DNA from: Streptomyces bikiniensis
GTDB taxonomy: Bacteria; Actinomycetota; Actinomycetes; Streptomycetales; Streptomycetaceae
Assembly: GCA_000716465.1 (NCBI GenBank)
Contig: JNWL01000009.1
Span: forward strand, 87,653 to 151,652
DNA length: 64,000 nt
Direction of reading: 5' to 3'
Each line of letters begins with the position of its first letter. Position 1 is the stretch's first letter. This document shows, one piece after another, positions 1-7,854 of this stretch. Both the position numbers and the translations under genes were made by a program. Under the pieces are notes generated by a model. It saw only the letters and a list, made by a program, of their open reading frames with translations. It was not told the origin of the DNA and did no database searches.

Positions 1-1661
1 GGGACCATGGCGGGGCCGCCGTTCCACGTGCCGTAGACGACACCGTCGTAATCGACGTTGTCCTCGTCGGGCCGCAGGCCGAGCAGGGCGACGTCGCCGA
101 GCTGCTGCGGCGTACAGGTGATGTCCTGTCCGGGCTGGTCCACGCAACTGCTCAGGGCGGGATACATCAGCCCCTCCGCGCCGTTGCGCCCGGGATGCGT
201 GCGGACGGCGCGCAGGACGGCCGCCGCACCGCCCTCGCCGCGGATCCACTCGTGCACCCCCGGCCGGCAGGTGCCGCACAGGGCGACGAGGCGCTCGGTG
301 TCCCCCCGTACGGCCGCCTCCTCGATCTGCCGGGCCAGCCGGACCACGGCTTCGGGCAGCTTCCCGCCGTGGTCGTCCACGGTCGTCACGGCCGCGCCCG
401 GCGGCTGCGGGGCGGCGGCCGGCGGCCGGGCCGCGGCGCTCTCGGCGGGGGTGAAGACGAAGACGGACACCCCCTTCCCCAGCGGCAGTTCCCGGCCCTC
501 CGAGGTCAGGGTCAGCGTCCCGGTGTGGTAGGCGACGCCGGAAGGCGACCGGGGCAGGCCGGTGGTCGGTACGCTCCCGGTGAGCCTGGCCACGCGCCCG
601 TCCGCGCCGAGCGCGATCCCGAGCATGCCGCTGCCGAGGAAGGTGCGGACCCCGTCCCGCACGTAGTACGAGACGAACCGCTCGGGGGAGAGGACCTGGC
701 AGCTTCCGAACGGCCCGTAGGTGACGGTGAGTCCGTCGCCCGCCCAGGCGAAGGAGGTGAGGGAGCGCTGCCGGTCGCCGATCAGGGCCCGCCGGAAGGC
801 GGCGTCGTCCGGCAGGTGCGGTACGGGCTCCCCGGCGGTGCCGCCGGAGTGGGTGAGCAGGGTCGACCTCGTCCAGCAGGCGCCGCCGCTGTCGGAGGTG
901 CCCCAGGCGAGGGCCTTGCCGTCGGGGGCCCGCAGGGCGTCGGTGAACGTGGAGGGCTTCCCCGGCGGGAGGAGCTCGCGGACCGTGCCGCGCCGGTCGA
1001 CGGCGGACACCGTGCCCTGGCCCCGGAAGACACCGGGGCCCTCGGGCAGCACGCCGAAGACGACGACGTCGTCGGACCCGCCGGTGGCGAGCCGGGCGTA
1101 CGTCCCCTTGTTCTTGCCGAGCGGGACGCGACGCGCGCGCTCGGCGGGGTAGCCCGGCGGGAAGAGGGCGAGGGAGGCGCCGTCGACGGCCAGGGTCGCC
1201 AGGTCCTCGCCGAGGAAGCCGATGCCGTGGCAGGGACACGCCTCGGAGCGCAGGGTGCCCTTGGCCACGTCGTAGACGTGGAGCTCGCCCGTCCCGCTCT
1301 CGTCCTCCTCGTCGAGCCAGGCCAGACGGCGCCCGTCGGGCGACCACACGACCTCGGAGGGCGGGACCGCGCCGGTCGGGGCGGCGCGCCAGGTGCGGCC
1401 GGCCGCGTCGGCCAGCATCACGGCCCGCTCCTCCGGCTGGACGAAGGCGAGGACGGGACGGGTGCGGTCCGGCCCGGGACCGGTGACACCGCCGGACGGC
1501 CGGGGGCCGGCGGTGTCACCGGTCGCCGTGCAGCCCGCGGCGGCGATCACCCCGGCGAGCAGGAGGAGCACCGACCGGCGCCCGGCCCGGCGCCCGGCCG
1601 GCGGACGCGGAGGCGGCGGAGGGAGGAGGCCGGAAAGACGGAAAAGGCGGACACGTGGCAC
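1..1661 (-). CDS. Beta-propeller lipoprotein, C-terminus cut by window edge
   Basis: The stop codon lies before position 1, so about 553 residues are visible. The GTG start at 1661-1659 lies 10 bases after the stop of the upstream gene, so the two are probably one transcript. The N-terminus has an Arg-rich stretch, then a hydrophobic helix ending in a lipobox (LLLLAGVIAAAGC, Cys near residue 46), which predicts a lipoprotein on the outer face of the membrane. Propeller-like blades follow, with phrases such as VVWSPDGRRLAWLDE and LHVYDVAKGTLR, as in TolB/PD40 repeats. The visible end has two Cys pairs (ALCGTCRP and SCVDQPGQDITC) outside the propeller. Substrate and function are not known; I infer a sensor or scaffold working with the upstream Lon-like/WD40 membrane protein. 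The frame was checked open to position 1. Confidence 0.75.
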   Translation of the reverse strand, partial: MPRVRLFRLSGLLPPPPPRPPAGRRAGRRSVLLLLAGVIAAAGCTATGDTAGPRPSGGVTGPGPDRTRPVLAFVQPEERAVMLADAAGRTWRAAPTGAVPPSEVVWSPDGRRLAWLDEEDESGTGELHVYDVAKGTLRSEACPCHGIGFLGEDLATLAVDGASLALFPPGYPAERARRVPLGKNKGTYARLATGGSDDVVVFGVLPEGPGVFRGQGTVSAVDRRGTVRELLPPGKPSTFTDALRAPDGKALAWGTSDSGGACWTRSTLLTHSGGTAGEPVPHLPDDAAFRRALIGDRQRSLTSFAWAGDGLTVTYGPFGSCQVLSPERFVSYYVRDGVRTFLGSGMLGIALGADGRVARLTGSVPTTGLPRSPSGVAYHTGTLTLTSEGRELPLGKGVSVFVFTPAESAAARPPAAAPQPPGAAVTTVDDHGGKLPEAVVRLARQIEEAAVRGDTERLVALCGTCRPGVHEWIRGEGGAAAVLRAVRTHPGRNGAEGLMYPALSSCVDQPGQDITCTPQQLGDVALLGLRPDEDNVDYDGVVYGTWNGGPAMV

Positions 1662-1671
1662 GGCGGCGGCC

Positions 1672-4600
1672 TCACTTCTTCTCTTCGCACAGATCGGTGT
1701 AGTCCTCGGTCGGGCCGACGTGTTCGTTCCACTCCTCGGGCGTGAGCCCCGACCCGGTCCAGCGGCACAGCACCTCGCCCCAGTCGACGGTGCCCACCCG
1801 CCACAACTCGACCGGCCCGGGCGGGCGGTCGCCCTCGCGGCCGCGAGAGGTCCGGGTGATCCCGGCCAGCACCTCGCCGTCCGGCGACCAGCGCAGGTGG
1901 ATGATCCCGTCCGCGCCGGAGACCCGCAGCTCGGGCAGGGCGAGGTCGCCGGTGGCCGTGTCCCGGACGGTGACCCGGTCGGCGTACCCGACCGCGACCC
2001 GGCCGCCGTCGGGCGACAGCGCGATCGAGGACGGCGCGTTCACCGCGCCGGTGAGGCGCAGCGGCGCCCCGGTGTCGCGGAGGTCGGCGTCGAGGAGCCG
2101 TACGGTGTTGTCCAGACCGAGGAGGGCCACCCGGGAACCGTCCCGGCTCCAGGCGAACCGGTGGACCCCCGGCGCGTCGACCGCCCTGGTGGTGCGGGTG
2201 ACGAGGTCCACGAGGACGAGACGGGCGTCGTCGGCGCCGGGCCGCTCCAGGGCGAGGGCGAGCGGCCGGCTCTCGTGCAGGGTGAGCCCGAGTCCCTCGC
2301 TCGCGCCGAGCGGGATCGTGCCGACCGGCTTCCAGGTGCGGGTGGACCACAGGTACAGGGGCCCGTCGACGTGCCGGGCCACGAGCAGGTCCTCACCCGG
2401 TACGAACCCGACGCCGACGGCGATGCGATGGGCGCCGGAGGCGGTGCCCCGGTCGGCGCCGGGCGGTTCGAGACCCTGCAGCAACGTCCCGTCCCTCCGC
2501 CACACGACGATCTTGGCGGCCCCGCCGAGCTGCCCGGCCGCGGCCACGTACGCGGGGGAGGAGGCCGCGTCGTTGATGTAGTGGCCCTTCGACCTGTACT
2601 CCGTGAGGACCGGGTACTCCGCCGTCGCCGGGTTCCGCTGGTAGGCGAGCGGATCCGGGCGCACCCTGCGCAGCCCGTGGGACAGGTTCCCGCTGACGTC
2701 CGTGAGCAGCAGCGATCCGTCCGCGTCGAAGGTGGCGGTGCTCGACGCCTCGCCGGGCAGCATGCCGAGCGGTCCCGGCCGGCGGTCCAGGACGCCGACC
2801 CAGCCGTCGCGTCCGGCGGCGACGACGGTGAACAGTTCGCCGACCGCGGCGGCGCCCGCCGCTCCGCCGCGGGGCCGTTCCAGTCCCCGGCTCGAAGCCG
2901 CGCTGCCCCCGGTGCCCAGCGGGACGAGGGCGGTGCCGGCGTCACCCGCGACGACCACGCTCCCGTTGTGTTCGATCATGACCTTCGGGGGGTCGGCCAG
3001 TCCGCCGACGGGGTAGTCGAGCGGACGCTTCCGCTGCCGGTCCCAGGCGAACACGCCGCGCGGGGTGGCGAGCACCACGAGCTCGTCGTCGGCCCCGACC
3101 GCGGAGGCCCGGCCCGGTACGTCCTCGCTCCCGATCTCGGACTCGACCCCGTGGGTGTCCAGGCCGACGGAGACCACCCGGTTCTCGTCGAGGAGCAGGA
3201 CGGCCCGCTCCTCGCCCGGCAGCCGGCCGGAGTGCCACGGGGCCGGTGCGAGGGCCGCGTCGACGACCCGCCAGCGGGCCCGTGACGAGCCGCCGGGTCC
3301 CGCCCTGCGGCAGTCGGACTCCTCGCGCGTGAGCACGTCGAACTGCGCGATCGTGCCGTCGTTGCGCACCTCGACCAGCCGGCCCCCGCGCTCGGTGAAC
3401 GCGGTCGCCACCCGGTGCGTGTCCGGGCCCGCGCAGCTCGGCTCCGGCAGGGTGGCGATCGGCTCGGGCACGGGGCCCTGCGCCGAGTACAGGCGGATGC
3501 CGTCCTCGGCCCCGGCGGCCAGCAGCCCGGCCTCCGGGCTGTACACCAGGCCGCCGACCCGGCCGGGGACCCGGCCCAGCGCCTTGCCGGTCCGCAGGTC
3601 CCACGACTTGAGGTACGGGTCGTCCCCGGTGGTGTACACCCGGTGCCGTTCGTCGTCGACGGCGACGCTGTCCACGCTGCCGGGGCTCGCCTTCCAGGCC
3701 AGCCGCAGACCGGAGTTGGTCTCCAGGACGTCCCGCATGGCCTGCTCGGCGTTGGGGGTCCCGGGGTCGATCCGCTGCCCGGCCAGCGCGAGGAGCCCGG
3801 CCAGCCTGGGTTCCGTGGCGCGCCGCGTCAGGGCCTCGGCGACGAGGTCGGCGGCGAGCGCCCGCCGCTCCCGCTCCCTGCCGCGGTCCCAGAACCAGTA
3901 CGCCGTCGAGCCGACGACCAGGACCAGGGCGACGAGGACGGCGATGGCCGACGCCCCGGACCGCACGAGGGCGCGCAGGTCCGGGGCACGGGCGGCCTTC
4001 GCGGCCTCGGCGACCGTCCCGGCGCCCTTCAGCAGGGCCGCCCGGTCGTCCTCCCACACCTCCCCGGCCTTCGGCAGGTCGTCCTCGGGGAGGACGACGG
4101 TCTGGCCGTTGGCGGCGACGCGGAGCTTCTGCTCGTAGCCGCCGACGCCGACCAGCCGGCCCTCGGGGGACCCGTCGACCGCGCCGACCAGCGCGGTCCG
4201 CGGGTTGATCCGCCGGACGGCCACGGCGCGTCGGACGCGTCCTCCGCCCTGCTTCCGGACCTCGTCCAGGAGTACGGCGAAGGCGCAGCCCAGGGAGGAG
4301 TCGGAGACCATCGCGGTGACGCCCTCGTTGTCGGTGAGCGACCAGAGGACGGTTCCGCGGATCTTGCCGCCCGCCGCCGCCCAGGCGTTCCGCAGGGAGC
4401 CGTGGAACTTCTCCTCGGCGCGGAAACCCGACATGGTCCGGGGGTCCGGGACGAGCGCGGGCGGCCCCTCCGGCAGCACCGCCACGCCCAGCGTGCCGCG
4501 CACCCCGGTGTTCCCGCCGTCGAAGAGCACGCCCGCCGACGCCACGGGCCGGAGTCCGGGCAGGGCCCCGTCGAGCGTCAGCAGCCGGAGCAGTACGGGC

Positions 4601-5151
4601 AGCGCCAGGTCCCGGTCCTCCGCGCCGAGTCCCTCGACCAGGCGCCGGATCCGCGCCGGGTGTCCGGCCGCCGCACCCGGGCCGGGACCGGACAGCACGC
4701 GGTCGAGCAGCGCGGACGCCGAGCCGTCGGCGGACGGCAGCACCGTCCAGGAGTGCCGCAGCCAGCGCACACCGACGGCCAGTTCCTCCGGGGCGCGGTC
4801 GGCGTCGTCCACCAGGGCGAGCCCCATCGCGGCGGAGGCCCGCAGCGCCTGGGAGAGGCCCGGTTCCGACTCCCTCGCCGGACGGTACGGAGGATGGTCC
4901 GCCAGGGCGAGGACGCCGGTCCGGGCCGCCGCCCGGGGCGTCAGGAGCGCGTGCACCTGGGTCCGTCCGTCCCGCAGGACGCGGAGGGCGGCCACGTCTT
5001 CGGCGGCCACCCGCGCGCACAGGTACGCGAGCGCGGGCTGCGAGGCCGAGAGCAGCTCCTGCCGGGCCCGGGCCCGTTCGTTGCCGAGGGGCAGCCTCGG
5101 CCCGTCGAGTAAGGCGCCGACGTCCAGCGCCGCGGACGGCCCGTCAGCCAT
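1672..5151 (-). CDS. Lon (S16)-like domain / TM / WD40-propeller membrane protein
   Basis: 1159 residues. Residues 1-250 are mostly helical and not recognised. Residues about 270-360 resemble the Lon protease fold: SDSSLGCA (Ser286) aligns with the Lon GPSAG Ser loop, and VGVGGYEQKLRVA then VVLPEDDLPK aligns with Lon LPIGGLKEKLLAA then VLIPEEN. The position of the Lon catalytic Lys is Glu340 here, and a Lys follows at 342, so peptidase activity is doubtful. A single TM helix is at about 403-424, then a propeller of WD40-like blades (SPDGGRVAVGYAD, WSPDGEVLAGI) ends in CRWTGSGLTPEEW, the usual tail of actinobacterial WD40 proteins. Start: two in-frame ATGs at 5157 and 5151; a GAGGGGGA ribosome site fits 5151 better. 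A rare TTA codon sits at 5112-5110. Linked to the lipoprotein downstream. Function unknown; a signalling or conflict-type sensor is only a guess. Confidence 0.8.
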   Translation of the reverse strand: MADGPSAALDVGALLDGPRLPLGNERARARQELLSASQPALAYLCARVAAEDVAALRVLRDGRTQVHALLTPRAAARTGVLALADHPPYRPARESEPGLSQALRASAAMGLALVDDADRAPEELAVGVRWLRHSWTVLPSADGSASALLDRVLSGPGPGAAAGHPARIRRLVEGLGAEDRDLALPVLLRLLTLDGALPGLRPVASAGVLFDGGNTGVRGTLGVAVLPEGPPALVPDPRTMSGFRAEEKFHGSLRNAWAAAGGKIRGTVLWSLTDNEGVTAMVSDSSLGCAFAVLLDEVRKQGGGRVRRAVAVRRINPRTALVGAVDGSPEGRLVGVGGYEQKLRVAANGQTVVLPEDDLPKAGEVWEDDRAALLKGAGTVAEAAKAARAPDLRALVRSGASAIAVLVALVLVVGSTAYWFWDRGRERERRALAADLVAEALTRRATEPRLAGLLALAGQRIDPGTPNAEQAMRDVLETNSGLRLAWKASPGSVDSVAVDDERHRVYTTGDDPYLKSWDLRTGKALGRVPGRVGGLVYSPEAGLLAAGAEDGIRLYSAQGPVPEPIATLPEPSCAGPDTHRVATAFTERGGRLVEVRNDGTIAQFDVLTREESDCRRAGPGGSSRARWRVVDAALAPAPWHSGRLPGEERAVLLLDENRVVSVGLDTHGVESEIGSEDVPGRASAVGADDELVVLATPRGVFAWDRQRKRPLDYPVGGLADPPKVMIEHNGSVVVAGDAGTALVPLGTGGSAASSRGLERPRGGAAGAAAVGELFTVVAAGRDGWVGVLDRRPGPLGMLPGEASSTATFDADGSLLLTDVSGNLSHGLRRVRPDPLAYQRNPATAEYPVLTEYRSKGHYINDAASSPAYVAAAGQLGGAAKIVVWRRDGTLLQGLEPPGADRGTASGAHRIAVGVGFVPGEDLLVARHVDGPLYLWSTRTWKPVGTIPLGASEGLGLTLHESRPLALALERPGADDARLVLVDLVTRTTRAVDAPGVHRFAWSRDGSRVALLGLDNTVRLLDADLRDTGAPLRLTGAVNAPSSIALSPDGGRVAVGYADRVTVRDTATGDLALPELRVSGADGIIHLRWSPDGEVLAGITRTSRGREGDRPPGPVELWRVGTVDWGEVLCRWTGSGLTPEEWNEHVGPTEDYTDLCEEKK

Positions 5152-5607
5152 CGTCATTCCCCCTCGCGCACGACCGGCGAAGTGGTGCCATCGCCGGACC
5201 AGGAGGACATAGTGGCACCTGGAGCGCCCGCGCACAGGCGAGTCGGCATCTTGCGGGGGTTCCCTCGACCGGACCGGACCGGACCGGACAGGACAGGGCA
5301 GGGCAGGACAGGGTCGGACAGGACGGGACAGGGCCGGCCGGCCGGCCGCGTCGGCGGCGCGACGCGTGATCAGGCCGGCTCGCGGACCACCGGTTCGTCC
5401 GGGAGGCCGACCGGCTTCCCGGGCCCGCCCTCGACGAGCCCGGGGAGGGGGGTGGACCGCGGCGACGACCGGATCGGCCGGGCCGCGTACGGAGGCGAGT
5501 GCCGGCGCGGTGTACGCGGCGGCCCCGATGGCGTCGAAGCCGACGACGGCCGCGCTCCCGGGCATCCGCCGACCCGCCTGGCGCAGGGCCCTCAGGGCCC
5601 CGGCCCC
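5152..5607. repeat. Gene-free stretch with GGACC/GGACA pentamer array
   Basis: No gene with convincing codon use is seen. From about 5271 to 5335 there are roughly 13 pentamers of the form GGRCN (GGACC x4, GGACA x2, GGGCA x2, then mixed), followed by a GGCC-rich run to 5348. The array lies about 120-200 bases upstream of the Lon-like/WD40 gene, so it may fall in or near its promoter region. Confidence 0.6.
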
Positions 5608-6159
5608 TCAGGCTCGGGGCCGATCGAGCGCCTGCTCCACCGCCGTGTAGGTGACCCCGTGGTCCGCCAGGGCCTCGGAGACGATCCCGGGGCGGGCCGT
5701 CAGGGCCAGGAGCAGGTGCTCGTCACCGATCTCCTTCTCCCGCCGGCCGAGGCAGACGCGCAGCGACTGTTCGAGGACCTTCTTGCTCTCCCGGGTGAAG
5801 GGCCGCCGCTTCGGACTCCGGGACCGGATGTCGGACCCGGCGGCGAGCGCGCCCGGGCCGTGGGTCTCCTCGACCCGGGCGACGATCCGCGCCACGTCGA
5901 TGCCGAGATCCGCCAGCGCGTCCACCTCGACCGCCGAGAGGCCGCCCCTGCGGCGGGCCGCCGCGAGCGCGGCCTCCAGCGACGCGCGCCGCTCCGTCGC
6001 CCCCAGCGCCCGCAGCGCGAGGGCCGCCCCGGTGTCCTCCGCGTCGAGCAGTGCCAGCAGGAGGTGCTCCTCCGTGACCGCGGGCGCGCCCTCGCGCCCG
6101 GCCACCGCCACGGCCCCGGTCACCACCGCCCGGGCCCCCTTCGTGAACCTCTCGAACAT
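5608..6159 (-). CDS. Clp N-terminal domain protein (ClpC-like N domain without AAA modules)
   Basis: 183 residues. It carries two Clp_N repeats: MFERFTKGARAVV with VTEEHLLLALLD near the start, and FTRESKKVLEQS with IGDEHLLLAL near residues 120-150. These match the N domain of ClpC/ClpA, but there is no Walker motif and the protein ends after the second repeat, so it is a stand-alone N domain. In ClpC this domain binds adaptors and substrates; here it may act as an adaptor or decoy for Clp machines (inference). The ATG at 6159 overlaps the stop of the upstream HTH gene (TGATG), giving translational coupling. Such HTH plus ClpN pairs recur in Streptomyces. Confidence 0.85.
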   Translation of the reverse strand: MFERFTKGARAVVTGAVAVAGREGAPAVTEEHLLLALLDAEDTGAALALRALGATERRASLEAALAAARRRGGLSAVEVDALADLGIDVARIVARVEETHGPGALAAGSDIRSRSPKRRPFTRESKKVLEQSLRVCLGRREKEIGDEHLLLALTARPGIVSEALADHGVTYTAVEQALDRPRA

Positions 6160-6368
6160 CAATGCCTCCCGTGCTTCTTGTGGACGGCCTGGCGGCTCAC
6201 GCCCAGTTCGGCCGCGATCTCCTGCCACGACCAGCCCCGGGCGCGCGCGCTGCGCACCTGAACGGCTTCCAGCTGTTCCAGAAGGCGCCGCAGCGCGGCG
6301 ACGGCACGCAGTCCCACCCGTGGATCGCGGTCGCCGGCCTGCTCGGCGAGATCGGTTGCGTCGGTCAT
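6159..6368 (-). CDS. Small HTH DNA-binding protein, coupled to ClpN protein
   Basis: 69 residues. The C-terminal half holds a clear helix-turn-helix, GWSWQEIAAELGVSRQAV, of the kind found in sigma-70 region 4 and Psq-like HTHs; the N-terminus is an amphipathic helix rich in Leu and Arg that could dimerise. The ATG at 6368 is supported by a canonical promoter exactly placed for a leaderless mRNA (see next feature). It probably autoregulates through the palindromes over its own promoter and co-expresses the ClpN protein by stop/start overlap. Confidence 0.8.
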   Translation of the reverse strand: MTDATDLAEQAGDRDPRVGLRAVAALRRLLEQLEAVQVRSARARGWSWQEIAAELGVSRQAVHKKHGRH

Positions 6369-6370
6369 GG

Positions 6371-6416
6371 TGTCAACTTACATTGACATCCCGGTTGCGT
6401 CAACCAAAGTTGACGC
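6371..6416 (-). promoter_or_regulatory. Leaderless promoter with two palindromic operators
   Basis: Reading the minus strand, TTGACG (6403-6398), a 17-base spacer and TAAGTT (6380-6375) form a near-consensus vegetative promoter; seven bases downstream falls the A of the ATG (6368), so the mRNA would have no leader. Two inverted repeats overlap it: GCGTCAAC-CAAA-GTTGACGC (6397-6416, perfect 8-base arms) over the -35, and TGTCAA-CTTACA-TTGACA (6371-6388) over the -10. A regulator bound here would block transcription; the HTH product itself is the obvious candidate. Confidence 0.75.
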
Positions 6417-6458
6417 GGGCGGGGCGGGGGGCCGTACGGGGGAGTCGTGGGCCGCCCG

Positions 6459-7703
6459 TCACGCGCCCTCGCGCAGCCCCCACGGCGACCCGTACTCCGT
6501 GAGCAGGTCGAGGAAGGGGCGGGGCGGGAAGGCCTCCGGGCCGAGGATGCCGGTACCGCGCCAGGCACCGGTGGAGAGGAGTTCCAGGGCGACCACCGGG
6601 TTGATCGCGGTCTGCCAGACGACGGCCTGGGAGCCGTACTCCCGCATCGACCACCGGTTGTCGACCACGTGGTAGAGGTACACCTCCCGCGGCGCACCGT
6701 CCTTGGTGCCCCTGACCCAGGTGCCGGCACAGGTCTTGCCGGTCATCCGGTCGCCCAGGCTCGCCGGGTCGGGCAGGCAGGCGGCGACGACGTCACGCGG
6801 GGAGACCCGTACGGGGCCGTCCGCGCCGGGCACCGTGACCTCGGCCGTGGAGTCCAGCCCCAGCTCGTGGAGCGTCTTCAGCTTGGCGATGAAGTCGTCA
6901 CCGAGCCCGTACTTGAAGGTGACGCGGCGCGCCTCCACCCAGCGCGGGATCAGCAGCACCTCCTCGTGCTCGACGTTGACGCACTCCACCGGCCCGATGC
7001 CCTCGGGGAAGTCGAAGACCTCGGGCTCGCTGAAGGGCGCGCTGGTGAACCAGCCCCGGTCCTTCTCGTAGATCACGGGCGGGTTGAGGCACTCCTCGAT
7101 CGTCGTCCAGATGCTGAAGGACGGGGCGAAGCCGTACCCCTCGACGGTGAGGTTCGCCCCGTCGCGGACGCCGATCTCCTCGATCCCGTCGAAGAGCTCG
7201 TCGGCGGCGTACCGGGCGAAGACGTCGGAGAGGCCGGGTTCCACGCCCATGCCGACCAGCGCGAGACGGCCCGCCCCCTCCCACTGCCCGGCCAGCTCGA
7301 ACTGCTCGTCACCGAGCTTGACGCCGCACTCCTCGTACGGGCGCTCCGGATGCGGCACCGACAGGGACATCGCCATGTCCACGTAGTGAGCGCCGGCGTC
7401 CAGGGCGGCCCGGAACAGGGGCATCACGAACCGCGGGTCGGTGGCGTTCAGGAGCACGTCGCAGTCCTGCTCGGTGAGGGCCCGGCCCACCGCCTCCCGG
7501 TCCGAGGCGTCGAGCCGCAGCGCGCTGAACCGACCACCGCCCCGCTCACCCCGCTCACCCCACTCGCCCAGCGAGGCGACGGCGGCCTCGGCGCGGGCCG
7601 GGTCGTAGTCGGCGACCACCATGTGGCTGAGGAACCCCCTGCGGGCCGCGATACGGGTGATGGCGGTACCGACGCCGCCCGCACCCACGAGAAGTACTCG
7701 CAC
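6459..7703 (-). CDS. Saccharopine dehydrogenase family protein
   Basis: 414 residues. The start is the GTG at 7703, with GGAAGGTGG just upstream; the protein then opens VRVLLVGAGGVG, a Rossmann nucleotide-binding loop, followed by VVADYDPARAE at the end of beta-2, where NAD(P) specificity is set. The sequence then follows the saccharopine dehydrogenase/carboxynorspermidine synthase layout, with LLNATDPRFVMPL and a long catalytic domain (VGMGVEPGLSDVFARYA). The real substrate cannot be told from sequence; reductive condensation or oxidative cleavage of an amino-acid-type C-N bond is the family reaction. It is transcribed like its GH13 neighbours but 150 bases separate them. Confidence 0.85.
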   Translation of the reverse strand: MRVLLVGAGGVGTAITRIAARRGFLSHMVVADYDPARAEAAVASLGEWGERGERGGGRFSALRLDASDREAVGRALTEQDCDVLLNATDPRFVMPLFRAALDAGAHYVDMAMSLSVPHPERPYEECGVKLGDEQFELAGQWEGAGRLALVGMGVEPGLSDVFARYAADELFDGIEEIGVRDGANLTVEGYGFAPSFSIWTTIEECLNPPVIYEKDRGWFTSAPFSEPEVFDFPEGIGPVECVNVEHEEVLLIPRWVEARRVTFKYGLGDDFIAKLKTLHELGLDSTAEVTVPGADGPVRVSPRDVVAACLPDPASLGDRMTGKTCAGTWVRGTKDGAPREVYLYHVVDNRWSMREYGSQAVVWQTAINPVVALELLSTGAWRGTGILGPEAFPPRPFLDLLTEYGSPWGLREGA

Positions 7704-7854
7704 GTCATCCACCTTCCGTCCGGGAGGCGAACGCCTCCGGCACAGCCGGTGCAACGGTATGCGGCGGGCCGAGGACGACGGCGTCGGCGCGAGCGGGCGT
7801 GTCGTGCCGCGCCCTGTCCCGGGGGCGGCGGACCCGGAAGCCCCCGCGCCCCGG

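Noticed and set aside
195..3285. Long plus-strand frames across the first 5 kb
   Set aside because: They are Arg/Gly/Pro-rich shadows of the minus-strand propeller genes, without family motifs.
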